Source: Roseomonas sp. OT10 (GTDB lineage Bacteria; Pseudomonadota; Alphaproteobacteria; Acetobacterales; Acetobacteraceae). From it: DNA of 64,000 nt. The notes below the pieces were generated by a model. It saw only the letters and a program-made list of their open reading frames with translations. It was not told where the DNA came from and did no database searches. Shown one piece after another: positions 52,292 through 62,040 of the stretch. The translations under genes were made by a program, and so were the position numbers. Each line of letters starts with the position of its first letter. Position 1 is the stretch's first letter. Location: the NCBI RefSeq assembly GCF_020991085.1, contig NZ_CP087719.1:1756001-1820000 (forward strand), written 5' to 3'.

Positions 52292-52918
52292 TCAGCGCGG
52301 CGGGACGAAGGTCTGCTGCACGGCGCGGAAGGCGTCCAGCGCCTCGCAGCGCGCCGCGTGGGCGGAGAGGGCGGGGCCCGGGGCGAAGGCGGGCGTGCCG
52401 GCCTGCGCCTCCCCCAGGAAACGCAGGACGCAGGCCAGGGCGATATCCGCATGGCCCGGCGAATCGCCCCGCCAGAACGGGGCCGGGCAGGTGGCCCTCT
52501 CCGCTTCCAGCACCGCCAGCACGTCGGTGATCTGGGCGCGGCAACGGGTGATCCAGGCCTCGGAGGGCGGATCGTGCAGCACCCGCTCGTAGACCAGGCT
52601 CACCGCCTTGTCGGCCAGCCCGGTGGCCAGGGCGCAGCGCCGGAGGTCGCGGCGACGCTCCGGACCGGCCCGGGCGATCAGCGCCCGCCCGGGGCCGACC
52701 GTCTCGTCCAGGTGGTCGAGGATGGCGCCGCTCTCCAGCAGCACCTCGCCATCCTCCAGCACCAGGGTCGGCACGCGGCGCAGCGGGTTGAAGGCCGCCA
52801 GCCGGTCGGCATCCCCGAAGGTGGACCAGGGCCGATGCTCGACGTCCAGCCCGTAGAGGCGGAGGGCGATGCCGACGCGCCGGACGAAGGGCGAATCGAA
52901 CTGGCCGATCAGGATCAT
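52292..52918 (-). CDS. glutathione S-transferase family protein
   Basis: 208 residues. Thioredoxin-like N-domain (MILIGQFDSPFVRRVGIALR with Ser at the active site, RRVPTLVLEDGEVLLESGAI for glutathione) and a helical C-domain with GDSPGHADIALACVLRFL. Cytosolic conjugation or peroxidase role; substrate unknown. Lies 69 bases after the RND pump gene. Confidence 0.92.
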   Translation of the reverse strand: MILIGQFDSPFVRRVGIALRLYGLDVEHRPWSTFGDADRLAAFNPLRRVPTLVLEDGEVLLESGAILDHLDETVGPGRALIARAGPERRRDLRRCALATGLADKAVSLVYERVLHDPPSEAWITRCRAQITDVLAVLEAERATCPAPFWRGDSPGHADIALACVLRFLGEAQAGTPAFAPGPALSAHAARCEALDAFRAVQQTFVPPR

Positions 52919-52987
52919 GCCTGCCTCCCCTGCCGGGCCGGCTTCCCGCCGGCCTTCCGTCGTCGCTCCTGCCGTCCCCCGGTGGCC

Positions 52988-55900
52988 TCAGGCCGCCGGA
53001 TCGCCCTTGCGCGGGCCCTGGTCGTGATAGCCGATCTTGTCCTTCACCGTCTCCCGCACGCGCTGGAAGGTCACGTAGAGCATCGGGATGACGAAGATGC
53101 CCAGGGCGGAGGCCGCGATCATGCCCCAGAAGACGGGGGTGCCGACGGCGCGGCGCGAGGCGGCGGCGGCGCCGGTCGCGATCACCAGCGGCACCAGGCC
53201 GAGCACGAAGGCGATGGAGGTCATCATCACCGCGCGGAAGCGCAGCCTTGCGCCCTCGATCGCCGCCTCCCGGATCGGCATGCCGCGCTCCCGTGCCTCC
53301 TTGGCGAACTCGACGATCAGGATGCCGTTCTTCGCCGCCAGGGCGATCAGCACCACAAGGCCGATCTGGGCATAGATGTCGAGCGACAGGCCGGAGAGCA
53401 TCACCCCCAGGAAGGCGCCCGCCACCGCGACGGAGACGGAAAGCAGCACCGGGACCGGGATGGTCCAGCTTTCGTAGAGCGCCACCAGGAAGAGGAAGGC
53501 GAAGAGCAGCGCGAGCGCCAGGATGATCGCCGTCTGCCCGGAGGCCAGCTTCTCCTGATAGGCGGTGCCGGTCCATTCGAAGCCGTAGCCGCTGGGCAGG
53601 GTGGTGCGCGACAGCTCCTCCATCGCCTGCAGCGCCTCGCCCGAGGAGACGCCCGGCCTGGGCGCGCCGCTGATCGAGATGGCGCGCAGGTTGTTGTAGC
53701 GGAAGATGGTCTGCGGCCCGAGCACCGTGCGCACGTCGGCGAAGGCGCGCAGCGGCACCATCTCGCCGCGCGTGTTGCGGACATGGATGCGCCAGACATC
53801 CTCCAGCGCGCGCCGGTCCTGGAACTCCGCCTGCAGGTTCACCTGCCAGGTGCGGCCGAACAGGTTGAAGTCGTTGACGTAGAAGCCGCCCAGCGTGGTC
53901 TGCAGCGCGGTGAAGATGGCGCTGATCGGCACGCCCAGCGTCTGCGCCTTGTCGCGGTCCACCTCGAGATAGAGGCTCGGCGTGTTGGCCGAGAAGGTCG
54001 TGAAGACTTGGGTCAGCCGCGGGTCGCTGTTGCCGGCCGCGATCATGCCCATGGCGGTGGCGGCAAGGTCCTCCACCGACCGGCCCTCGTAGTCCTGCAG
54101 GATGTACTCGAAGCCGCCGCCCGTGCCGAGCCCCTGGATCGGCGGCACGTTGAAGGCGAAGATGTTCGCGGTGCGGATGACCTGGGTCTGGCCGAAGACC
54201 CGGCCGATGGCGGTCTGCACGCTGTTCTGCACCCCGGCCCGGTCGGCGAAGGGCTTCATGCGCACCACGACGAAGGCCGAGTTGGACTGCGCGCCGCCGT
54301 CGATCAGGGAGAAGCCGACGATGCTCAGCGTGCCGAGCACGGCGTCGTTGGTGCGGACGATGTCCTCGATCTGCCGCACCACCTCGCGCGTGCGGGAGAC
54401 GCTGGCGGCCGGCGGCAGCTGCGCCTGGATGAAGAAGGCGCCCTGGTCCTCGGCGGGGAGGAAGCCGGTCGGGGTCATCCGGCTGAGCTGCCAGATGCCG
54501 GCGCCGACACCCCCGACGATCAGCACGGAGAGGATGGCGAGGCGCACCAGCCGGGATACCACCCCGGCATAGCGGTCGCGGGTCCAGTCGATGCCGCGCA
54601 GCACCCGCCCCATGATCCCGCGCCGGCCGCCGCCATGCGCCGCATCCGGATGCGGCCGCAGTAGCAGGGCGCAGAGGGCGGGGGACAGGGTCAGCGCGTT
54701 CAGCGCCGAGATCAGCATCGAGGCGGAGATGGTCACCGCGAACTGCCGGAACAGCTCGCCCGACAGGCCGGGGATGAAGGCGATCGGGACGAAGACCGAG
54801 AGCAGCACCAGGGTGATGGCGATGATCGGCGCGGTGATCTCGCGCATCGCCTGCTTGGTGGCGTCGGCGGGGCTGAGCTGCGGGTGCTCCTCCATCACGC
54901 GCTCGACGTTCTCCACCACCACGATCGCGTCGTCGACCACGATGCCGATGGCCAGCACCATGGCGAGCAGGGAGACGGTGTTGGCGGAGTAGCCCAGCCC
55001 CAGCAGCACGACGAAGGCGCCGATCAGGCTGACCGGCACCGCGATGGTCGGCACGATGGTGGCGCGCCAGGAGCCGAGGAAGACGAACACCACCACGACC
55101 ACCAGGACGAAGGCCTCGCCCAGCGTCTTGATGACCTCGTGGATCGTGTCGTTCACGAAGTCCGTGCTGTCGTAGAAGACGCTGGCATCCACGCCCTGGG
55201 GGAAGCGCTGCCGCAGCTCGTCCAGCCGCTGGTGGAAGGCGGCGGACACGTTCACGGCATTGGCGCCGGGCGCCAGGTAGACGCCGAAGGCGACGGAGGG
55301 CTGGCCGTTGTAGCGGTTCTCCGTCTCCATGCTCTGGGCGCCCAGCTCGATCCGCGCCACGTCGCGCACCCGCAGCAGCGAGCCGTCGGGATTGGCGCGG
55401 ATGATGATGGCGCCGAATTCCTCCGGGCTGCTCAGCCGCCCCTTGGTCTCCAGGTTCATCTGGAAGGCCTGGTCGTCCGGCGCCGGGCGGCCGCCCAGCC
55501 GGCCCACCGCCGCCTGCACGTTCTGTCCCTGGACGGCGGTGACCACGTCCGAGGGGGTCAGGTTCAGCGAGATCAGCCGGTCCACCTCGAACCAGATGCG
55601 CATGGAGTAGTCCTGCGCGCCGAACAGGCTGACCTGGCCCACGCCCGGCACGCGGGCGAGGGTGTCGAGCATGTTGATGGTGAAGTAGTTCGACAGGAAC
55701 AGCGGGTCCTGCTCGCCGCTGCTCGAGTAGAGCATGCCGAAGAGCAGCACGGAGGAGGACTGCTTGCGCACGGTCACGCCGGCGCGCTGCACCTCCTGCG
55801 GCAGCCGGGCGAGCGCGGCCTGGACCCGGTTGTTGACGTTGACGGTGTTGATGTCCGCGTTGGTGCCCAGGGTGAAGGACACGTTCAGCGAGTAGGTGCC

Positions 55901-56158
55901 GTCATTGGCCGAGCGCGAGGACATGTAGATCATGTTCTCGACGCCGTTGATCTGTGCCTCGAGCACCTGGCCCACCGTGGATTCCAGCACGGCGGCGTTG
56001 GCGCCGGGGTAGCGGGCGCTGACCGAGACCTGGGGCGGCACGATGTTGGGGAACTGCGCGACCGGGATGCGGGTGAGGGAGATCAGCCCCGCGATGGTGA
56101 TCACGATGGAGATGACGATCGCCAGCCGCGGGCGATCAACGAAGATGGCGGAGATCAT
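52988..56158 (-). CDS. RND multidrug efflux transporter, AcrB/MexB (HAE1) type
   Basis: 1056 residues, a proton-driven inner-membrane trimer. Starts [20 protein letters not shown]. The proton relay is [20 protein letters not shown] (Asp-Asp). Two large periplasmic porter loops and 12 membrane helices are apparent. The C-terminal [15 protein letters not shown] tail is charged. Forms an operon with the adaptor gene 12 bases upstream. No TolC-type outer-membrane gene adjacent. Confidence 0.96.
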   Translation of the reverse strand: MISAIFVDRPRLAIVISIVITIAGLISLTRIPVAQFPNIVPPQVSVSARYPGANAAVLESTVGQVLEAQINGVENMIYMSSRSANDGTYSLNVSFTLGTNADINTVNVNNRVQAALARLPQEVQRAGVTVRKQSSSVLLFGMLYSSSGEQDPLFLSNYFTINMLDTLARVPGVGQVSLFGAQDYSMRIWFEVDRLISLNLTPSDVVTAVQGQNVQAAVGRLGGRPAPDDQAFQMNLETKGRLSSPEEFGAIIIRANPDGSLLRVRDVARIELGAQSMETENRYNGQPSVAFGVYLAPGANAVNVSAAFHQRLDELRQRFPQGVDASVFYDSTDFVNDTIHEVIKTLGEAFVLVVVVVFVFLGSWRATIVPTIAVPVSLIGAFVVLLGLGYSANTVSLLAMVLAIGIVVDDAIVVVENVERVMEEHPQLSPADATKQAMREITAPIIAITLVLLSVFVPIAFIPGLSGELFRQFAVTISASMLISALNALTLSPALCALLLRPHPDAAHGGGRRGIMGRVLRGIDWTRDRYAGVVSRLVRLAILSVLIVGGVGAGIWQLSRMTPTGFLPAEDQGAFFIQAQLPPAASVSRTREVVRQIEDIVRTNDAVLGTLSIVGFSLIDGGAQSNSAFVVVRMKPFADRAGVQNSVQTAIGRVFGQTQVIRTANIFAFNVPPIQGLGTGGGFEYILQDYEGRSVEDLAATAMGMIAAGNSDPRLTQVFTTFSANTPSLYLEVDRDKAQTLGVPISAIFTALQTTLGGFYVNDFNLFGRTWQVNLQAEFQDRRALEDVWRIHVRNTRGEMVPLRAFADVRTVLGPQTIFRYNNLRAISISGAPRPGVSSGEALQAMEELSRTTLPSGYGFEWTGTAYQEKLASGQTAIILALALLFAFLFLVALYESWTIPVPVLLSVSVAVAGAFLGVMLSGLSLDIYAQIGLVVLIALAAKNGILIVEFAKEARERGMPIREAAIEGARLRFRAVMMTSIAFVLGLVPLVIATGAAAASRRAVGTPVFWGMIAASALGIFVIPMLYVTFQRVRETVKDKIGYHDQGPRKGDPAA

Positions 56159-56170
56159 GGCGCGTCCGGC

Positions 56171-57400
56171 TCAGCCACGCCCGGCCGGGGCGGTCCGGCC
56201 GCCGCCCGGCGCGGCGCCGGGGGTGGCACCGGGTGCCGCGCCGGGGGCCGCACCGGGGGCCTGGGCCGGCGGGGCCGCGTTCACCGGCTGCCCCACACGC
56301 ACACGCTGGATACCCTCGGTGACGACGCGTGTGCCGGGCTCCAGCCCGCCTTCCACCACCACGTCGCCGCCGAGGCTGCGGCCGAGGCGGATGTTGCGCC
56401 GCTGCGCCTTGCTCTCGCCGTCCACGATGAAGACATAGGCGCCCTGCTGGTCCTGCAGCACGGCGGAACGGGGCAGCACGATGGCCTGCACCGGCTCCAC
56501 GCCCTGGACCAGCACGTTCACGAACTGCCCGTCGATGAGGTCCCGGTCGGCGCCGGTCACGGTGGCACCGGAACGGAGCGGGTTCGGCAGCAGGGCCCGC
56601 ACCAGGATCGTGTCGGTGTTGCGGTCGATCTGGTTGTCGATGAACTCGATCCGCCCGACCTGGCCGTAGATCCGGCCGTCGCCCAGGCGCACCCGGACCT
56701 CCACCGCGCGGGCCCCCCCGCGGTCGGCGTAGCGGTCCCGCAGCTCCAGCGCCTGGCGGGTGCTGATGGGGAAGGAGACGCGCATCGGGTCGACCGAGAC
56801 GATGGTCGCCAGCGCCCCCGAATCCGGCCCGACCACGTTGCCGACCGTGAAGTTGGTGCGGCCGATCTTGCCGTCGATGGGCGAGGCGATCTCGGTGTAG
56901 CCGAGGTTGATCTCGCTCGTCCGCACTGCGGCCTGCGCGCCCAGAAGCTGGGCCGCGGCCGTCCGCTCCTGCGCCACCGCATTGTCGAGGGAGACGCGGG
57001 TGCCGGCGTTGGTGCGGACCAGCTCCTGCGCCCGTTGCAGGCTCACCCTGGCATTGGTCAGCTCCGCCTCGGCGGAGGCCACGGTGGCGCGGGAGCGGGC
57101 GAGGTCGGCCTCGAAGGGCGCGCGCTCAAGGCGGTAGAGGATGTCGCCCCGCTTCACCTCGCGGCCTTCGGTGAACGGGCGCTGCTCGATGGTGCCGGTG
57201 ACGCGGGCGCGGATATCCACCCGCTCGACCGCTTCGATGCGGCCGACGAACTCCGTGCTCTCCGTCACGGGGCGCGGATTCACCTGGGTGGCGGTGACGG
57301 CTGGCGGGCCCTGGTTCCCCATCTGGGCCCAGGCCGGGGGAAGGGGCATCACCGAGCCCAGCGTGGCCCCCAGGATGGCCAGGGCAAGTCCCTTTTTCAT
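56171..57400 (-). CDS. RND efflux periplasmic adaptor (AcrA/MexA type)
   Basis: 409 residues from ATG 57400 (AGGA upstream). Signal peptide ends near PPAWAQ. Barrel-sandwich (lipoyl) halves VDIRARVTGTIEQRPFTEG and IASPIDGKIGRTNFTVGNVV flank a coiled-coil hairpin (SAEAELTNARVSLQRAQELV). The C-terminus carries a (G-A-A-P) repeat tail that is variable in family members. No lipobox. Confidence 0.95.
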   Translation of the reverse strand: MKKGLALAILGATLGSVMPLPPAWAQMGNQGPPAVTATQVNPRPVTESTEFVGRIEAVERVDIRARVTGTIEQRPFTEGREVKRGDILYRLERAPFEADLARSRATVASAEAELTNARVSLQRAQELVRTNAGTRVSLDNAVAQERTAAAQLLGAQAAVRTSEINLGYTEIASPIDGKIGRTNFTVGNVVGPDSGALATIVSVDPMRVSFPISTRQALELRDRYADRGGARAVEVRVRLGDGRIYGQVGRIEFIDNQIDRNTDTILVRALLPNPLRSGATVTGADRDLIDGQFVNVLVQGVEPVQAIVLPRSAVLQDQQGAYVFIVDGESKAQRRNIRLGRSLGGDVVVEGGLEPGTRVVTEGIQRVRVGQPVNAAPPAQAPGAAPGAAPGATPGAAPGGGRTAPAGRG

Positions 57401-57757
57401 AATCCTGCCTCCAGGCCAAGCCGCGTGGTGTGGACCGCTGGACGGTGCCTGCCGCGAGGCCGAGCATGGGGAACCACCTTCCAGGGGGAAGCCCACCTCC
57501 TGCGGTTGCTGCTGATGGCTCCGTCGGATGAGAGAGATGGGGCAGGGAACCGGAGGCGGTCAAGCGGCCCTGCTCTGCGGAACGGGATGGCGGGCCCGGC
57601 ATTCCGCCGGGCCGGATCGATCATGCATGGCATCGGAACAAAGATTTCACGGCCCCGGCCGATGAATCGAATTGACACCGGGCGGCCGGCGAAAGGAGGG
57701 TTCATCACGAGCGCGTTATCGCGCCGGTAGCTCCGCGCCGCAGGAAAGAAGAGGGCC
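57401..57757. other. divergent control region, efflux operon and IclR unit
   Basis: 357 bases with no credible gene on either strand. Contains a hairpin at 57593-57613 (GGCCCGGC, ATTCC, GCCGGGCC) and a strong but orphan AAAGGAGGG at about 57694. Promoters for both directions should lie here; I cannot assign -35/-10 boxes with confidence. Confidence 0.5.
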
Positions 57758-57862
57758 ATGGATAGCTGGCACGCCCCGGCCATGCCGAACGGGAGGCTGG
57801 CCATCATGCTGCTCCCGGGGACCCGATGGATGTATGATGTAGAAGGTGGTGGCGGGCGATGA
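57758..57862 (+). CDS. 34-codon ORF coupled to the IclR regulator gene (candidate leader peptide)
   Basis: Starts at ATG with AGAGGG close upstream: MDSWHAPAMPNGRLAIMLLP, then a short Gly-rich end, GGGGR. The TGA overlaps the regulator ATG by 4 bases (ATGA). Good ribosome site plus coupling suggest it is translated and governs regulator expression, but nothing in the peptide reveals a ligand. It could also be chance in GC-rich DNA. Confidence 0.4.
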   Translation: MDSWHAPAMPNGRLAIMLLPGTRWMYDVEGGGGR

Positions 57863-58545
57863 GGCCGGAAGCCACTGGCGTCGCGGCGGTCGATCGCGCC
57901 CTGCTGATCCTGCAGGCCTGGCGGATCGGGGACGGCCCGCTGCCGCTGCGGGAGCTTCACCGCCGCACCGGCCTGTACAAGAGCACGATCCTTCGCCTGC
58001 TCGCCTCGCTGGAGCGGAACCGCTGCGTTCTGCGCCTGTCCGACGGCTACTGGGCCCTGGGCCCGATGCTGCAGCACTGGGGGCAGGTCTACGAGCGTGG
58101 CCTGGACGTCCCGGCCATCGTCCGCCCGGCCCTGGAGCAGCTCGGCTCCGCCTCCGGGGAGCAGGCCTCCTACTGGATCCGGGACGGGGATATGCGGGTT
58201 CGCCTGCTTCGCGTTCCCGCAGGCATCGAGGACAGGGACGAGGTCGGCGCCGACCGGGTGCCGCTCGGCCAGGGGGTGACCGGCCGCGTCCTCGCCGCCC
58301 CGGTCCCGCCCGCCGGCGACCTCGGCGTGGCGGAAGCGGAGCTGATGGAAAGCGGCGAAAGCCCGGAAACCAAGCGTTCCGTCCTGGCCGCCGCGGTCTT
58401 CGGTCCTGGCGGAAGCATCCGGGGGGCGATCACCCTCGCCGGCCCGCCGGAGCGGATCACCTCCGACCTCGATCGCCTCCGGCCGCTCGTCCTCCACACC
58501 GCCCGGTCCGTCTCGCACGCCCTGGGGGCAGGGCTGGCGGGCTGA
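57859..58545 (+). CDS. IclR family transcriptional regulator
   Basis: 228 residues. N-terminal winged helix: AVDRALLILQAWRIG, LPLRELHRRTGLYKSTILRLLASLERN. The GAF-like effector domain follows (QASYWIRDGDMRVRLLRVPA, VPLGQGVTGRVLAAP). Shorter than most IclR proteins (~250). Divergent from the RND pump, which it may regulate; the alternative is regulation of the downstream MFS/aldolase genes. Confidence 0.9.
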   Translation: MRPEATGVAAVDRALLILQAWRIGDGPLPLRELHRRTGLYKSTILRLLASLERNRCVLRLSDGYWALGPMLQHWGQVYERGLDVPAIVRPALEQLGSASGEQASYWIRDGDMRVRLLRVPAGIEDRDEVGADRVPLGQGVTGRVLAAPVPPAGDLGVAEAELMESGESPETKRSVLAAAVFGPGGSIRGAITLAGPPERITSDLDRLRPLVLHTARSVSHALGAGLAG

Positions 58546-58992
58546 TCAGCCTCTTGCCGACGGTGGGATGACCTGTCGCGCTGTGGTGTTCTGGTAGGGG
58601 ACCGGGAGGGGACGCCGGCCTGCGGTATCGAAGCCGTGCGTCGATCCCCGTCCCAGACCCTCCCCTGCCGGGGCCACAAGCGGGCCCCGGTCCCCGCTGG
58701 GAGTCTGGCGCTACAGGGCTGCCGTGAGCCTCCGGGCTCAGCCCTGACGGCGCGCGGACAGGCGGGACTCTGGAAAAGAGTTACAGGCGTCAGCGAGCGC
58801 GGCGGCCGTACCCGCCGAGGAGCCATGCTCCTCGGCGCCGCGACCCCGTCACAGACTGCCGCGCGGCAGCGCTGATCGGGTCCAGGGCCCGCAGGGTCCT
58901 GGCGGAGTGGGGGTACGGGGGCGAGGCAGAGCCTTGCCCCCGGGCCATGGGCTCTACGCCGGCACGGACCGGCGCATTCCGCCGTGTCCGTA
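58546..58992. other. intergenic region rich in inverted repeats
   Basis: 447 bases between convergent IclR and MFS genes without a credible gene. It contains hairpins at 58668-58690 (8-bp stem CCGGGGCC/GGCCCCGG), 58813-58837 (11-bp perfect stem CGCCGAGGAGC/GCTCCTCGGCG, loop CAT) and near 58880 (CCAGG...CCTGG). They may serve as terminators for both genes. Confidence 0.55.
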
Positions 58993-60216
58993 TCAGGCGG
59001 GCCGGCCGGCGCCGCGGGTCAGGAGCAGGAAGCCAAGGGTACAGCCTGCCAGCGCCAGGGCCAGGAAGGTGAGGGCGGCGCCGATTCCCCAATTGGAGGC
59101 AACCAGCCCGGATGCCGGCTGCAGCACCGCCGCCCCGAGGAAGAAGGACAGGTTCACGGCGGAGAGCGCCTTGCCCACCTGGTCCGGCGCCACGGCGGCG
59201 CGGGTGAGGGCGAAGGCCAGGGGCTGGCTGCTGATGGCCAGGCCGAACAGCACCAGCGTCGCCACGTCCCAGGCGGGCGGCAGCGGGCCCGCCGGGCCGC
59301 CGGGGCCCCCCGCGACCAGCAGCAGCAGGAAGCCCGCGGCGAGGAAGTGCCCGAGCGCCAGGATCAGCCGGCGCCGATGGAGCCGGCGATCCAGCACGCC
59401 CGCCAGCGCCGGGCCGACGATCAGCGCCAGCGTCCCCAGGAGCAGCACGTTGCCCGCCGCCAGGCGGGTGAGGCCCTTCACCTCCATCAGCCAGGGTCCG
59501 CCCCACAGGCCGCGCACGCCGATCACGGCGGCGAAGGAGGCGAAGGCGAAGACCACCAGCCCGCGCAGCGCCGGGGAGGCCCCGAGCCGCAGCACTTCGC
59601 GCGCATCGCCCGTCATGCTGCGGCCGGGCTGCGTCGTCGGGCGGTCGCGCACCAGCAGCAGGACCAGCGTCGCCACGAGCAGGCCGAAGGCCAGGGCGGC
59701 CCAGAAGCCGGCGCGCCAGCCCGCCTGCTCCACCAGCCAGGCGAGGGGGGAGGCGGTCAGCAGCATGCCGAGGTTGCCCAGCCCCTGGATCAGCCCGGAC
59801 CACAGGCCGAACTGCGCCGGGGTCAGCAGCTTGGCCGCGAGCGTCATCGGCGTGATCAGCATGCCGGCGCTGCCCAGCCCCATCACGATCTGCGCCAGCA
59901 GGAAGCCCCAGGGACCGCCCGCCAGCGCCGCGATCGCCGCGCCCAGCGAGACGGTCAGCAGCAGGGCGAGCGAGACCGGCCGCACCCCGTAGCGGTCCAG
60001 CGCCACCCCGACCGGCACCTGCGCCGCGGCGAAGGTGAGGTGGTAGGCGCCGGTCAGGCTCGCCAGCCCCTCCGGGCTGACGCCCAGATCCGCGCTCAAC
60101 AGGTCGGCGGCGATGGCGGGCAGGGTGCGGACCGCATTGGACAGCATATGCCCCATGGCCAGCACCACGAGCGGCAGCACGAAGGCTGCCGACGCTTCCT
60201 TCGCGCCGTGGCTCAC
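58993..60216 (-). CDS. MFS transporter
   Basis: 407 residues from GTG 60216, which has GGGAGGAG upstream. About 12 membrane helices. The MFS loop 2-3 region reads VGVALDRYGVRPVSLALLL. The central cytoplasmic loop holds RDRPTTQPGRSMTGDAREVL. Related to nitrate/cyanate-type or general facilitators; substrate unknown. About 100 bases downstream of the FAD oxidase gene and probably co-transcribed. Confidence 0.9.
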   Translation of the reverse strand: MSHGAKEASAAFVLPLVVLAMGHMLSNAVRTLPAIAADLLSADLGVSPEGLASLTGAYHLTFAAAQVPVGVALDRYGVRPVSLALLLTVSLGAAIAALAGGPWGFLLAQIVMGLGSAGMLITPMTLAAKLLTPAQFGLWSGLIQGLGNLGMLLTASPLAWLVEQAGWRAGFWAALAFGLLVATLVLLLVRDRPTTQPGRSMTGDAREVLRLGASPALRGLVVFAFASFAAVIGVRGLWGGPWLMEVKGLTRLAAGNVLLLGTLALIVGPALAGVLDRRLHRRRLILALGHFLAAGFLLLLVAGGPGGPAGPLPPAWDVATLVLFGLAISSQPLAFALTRAAVAPDQVGKALSAVNLSFFLGAAVLQPASGLVASNWGIGAALTFLALALAGCTLGFLLLTRGAGRPA

Positions 60217-60322
60217 GCGGATCTCCTCCCTGGGGCCCTCCGGCCCGGCCGGTTGTCCCGGCTGCTGGTCGTTCTGATGAGGTGGTGCCGGCCGGGCCTG
60301 CAACGGCCCGGCCGCGGCCGGG

Positions 60323-61732
60323 TCAGCCGCGGAACATCTTACCCGGGTTGAGGATGCCCTTCGGGTCCAGCGTCGCCTTCAGCGAGCGCATCACCGCCAG
60401 CGCGTCCGGGCCGTGCTCCTGCTCCAGGAACTCGCGCTTGCCGATGCCGACGCCATGCTCGCCGGAGCAGGTGCCGCCGAGCGACAGGCCGCGCGCGACG
60501 ATCTTGCGGTCCAGCTCCCAGGCGCGCTCCAGCCCGCGCGGATCGTCGGGCTCGACCAGGATCACGGTGTGGAAGTTGCCGTCGCCGGCATGGCCGACGA
60601 TGGGGGCGCTGAGGCCCGAGGCCTCGATGTCCTCCTTGGCGCCAAGCAGCGCCTCGGCGAGTCGCGAGATGGGGACGCAGACGTCGGTGGCGATGCCGCG
60701 CGATCCGGGCTTGCTGGCGATCGCCGCCCAGTAGCCGTCGTGCCGCGCCTTCCACAGGCGGTTGCGCGACTCCTGGTCGGTGGCCCAGGCGAAGCCCAGG
60801 CCGCCCATGGCGGTCGCGATCTCCTCCACCGCCTGCGCCTGCTCCGCGACGCCGGCCGGGCTGCCGTGGAACTCCAGGAACAGGGTGGGCAGCGGCTGCA
60901 TGCCTTCCAACTTGGAGTAGGCGATGCAGGCGGCCATCTGCACCTCGTCCAGCAGCTCGATCCGCGCGACGGGGATGCCCGACTGCATCACCGCGATCAC
61001 CGTCTCCACCGTGCCGCGCAGCGAGTCGAACTGGCAGACGGCAGCGCTGGTCGCCTCCGGGATGCCGTGCAGGCGCAGGCGGATCTTCGTGATGACGCCC
61101 AGCGTGCCCTCGGAGCCGATGAAGAGGTGCGTCAGGTCGTAGCCGTTCGCCGCCTTGCGCACCCGCCCGCCGGTGTTGATGACGCGGCCATCGGCCAGCA
61201 CCACCTCCAGCCCCATGACGTTCTCGCGGATGGTGCCGTAGCGCACGGCGTTGGTGCCGGAGGCGCGGGTCGCGCACATGCCGCCGATGGTGCAGTGGCT
61301 GCCGGGATCGACGGGGAAGAACAGGCCCTGGTCGCGCAGGTGGTCGTTCAGCGCGTGGCGCGACACGCCCGGCTCGATCAGGCAGTCCATGTCGTCCTGG
61401 CTGACCTCCAGGATGCGGTCCATGCGCGAGAGGTCGAGCACCAGCCCGCCGCGCACGGGCGTCACGTGCCCTTCCAGCGAGGTGCCGGCGCCGAAGGGCG
61501 TCACCGGCACGCCATGCCGGTGGCAGAGGGAGAGAATGGCCGAGACCTCCCCCGTGCTGGTGGCGAAGGCCACGGCGGAGGGCATCACCGGCGGGTGGGT
61601 GTCCTCGCCATGGCTGTGCTGCTCGCGGACGGAGGCATGGGTGGAAAGCCGGTCGCCCAGCAGGTCCCGCAGCGCCGTGAGCAGGGCCTCCGGCATGGCG
61701 ACGGCGGGTTCGGGACGGGTCTGGACGTTCAT
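60323..61732 (-). CDS. FAD-linked D-2-hydroxyacid dehydrogenase (GlcD/D-lactate dehydrogenase type)
   Basis: 469 residues. The FAD-binding type 4 (PCMH) domain has VTPFGAGTSLEGHV and the SHCTIGGMCATRASGTNAVR region. The C-terminal domain has VGHAGDGNFHTVILV and SLGGTCSGEHGVGIGKREF with conserved His, and ends LDPKGILNPGKMF. Oxidises a D-2-hydroxy acid such as lactate or glycolate with electron transfer to quinone or cytochrome c. Divergent from an HpcH/HpaI aldolase gene. Confidence 0.93.
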   Translation of the reverse strand: MNVQTRPEPAVAMPEALLTALRDLLGDRLSTHASVREQHSHGEDTHPPVMPSAVAFATSTGEVSAILSLCHRHGVPVTPFGAGTSLEGHVTPVRGGLVLDLSRMDRILEVSQDDMDCLIEPGVSRHALNDHLRDQGLFFPVDPGSHCTIGGMCATRASGTNAVRYGTIRENVMGLEVVLADGRVINTGGRVRKAANGYDLTHLFIGSEGTLGVITKIRLRLHGIPEATSAAVCQFDSLRGTVETVIAVMQSGIPVARIELLDEVQMAACIAYSKLEGMQPLPTLFLEFHGSPAGVAEQAQAVEEIATAMGGLGFAWATDQESRNRLWKARHDGYWAAIASKPGSRGIATDVCVPISRLAEALLGAKEDIEASGLSAPIVGHAGDGNFHTVILVEPDDPRGLERAWELDRKIVARGLSLGGTCSGEHGVGIGKREFLEQEHGPDALAVMRSLKATLDPKGILNPGKMFRG

Positions 61733-62040
61733 GCTCGGCGGCTCCGATGTCCGCAGGGAGGGCGCTCCCGCCGAGCGGCGGGAGAGGGCGGGACGGGGCA
61801 GGGGCCGTCCGGCGGGATGCCCGCGGGAGGGGCGCCGCCAGGCCGGTGCGCCCGGCACCGCGGATGGAGCGGCGAGACTAGACCGGCGCGCGGGCCGGCG
61901 CATCCCCGCCGCACGCATTGCCGCCCGGCGCGCCGCCGGGCCCGCAGCGGGCTGATTTCCGGGCCATTCCAGGCCGCGGCCGGTTCCGGCGCGGGATGTT
62001 CCGGCCTAGCGTGCTGTTCCCTGACATGAGGAGGAAACGA
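61733..62040. other. divergent intergenic region, FAD oxidase and aldolase
   Basis: 308 bases without a gene. Several GC hairpins and three TTCCGG/TTCCNGG stretches between 61950 and 62010. GAGGAGGAAA just before 62041 is the aldolase ribosome site. Promoters for both directions must be here but I cannot define them. Confidence 0.5.

Noticed and set aside
52358-57730. Two long plus-strand frames (768 and 948 codons) opposite the RND efflux genes
   Set aside because: Composition is that of antisense frames (His/Gly/Arg/Asp rich), no domains, and the minus-strand AcrA/AcrB genes are unmistakable.
57636-57730. Small ORF with AAAGGAGGG inside it upstream of the IclR unit
   Set aside because: The strong SD is not followed by a start codon at a usable distance, and the ORF has no good site of its own.
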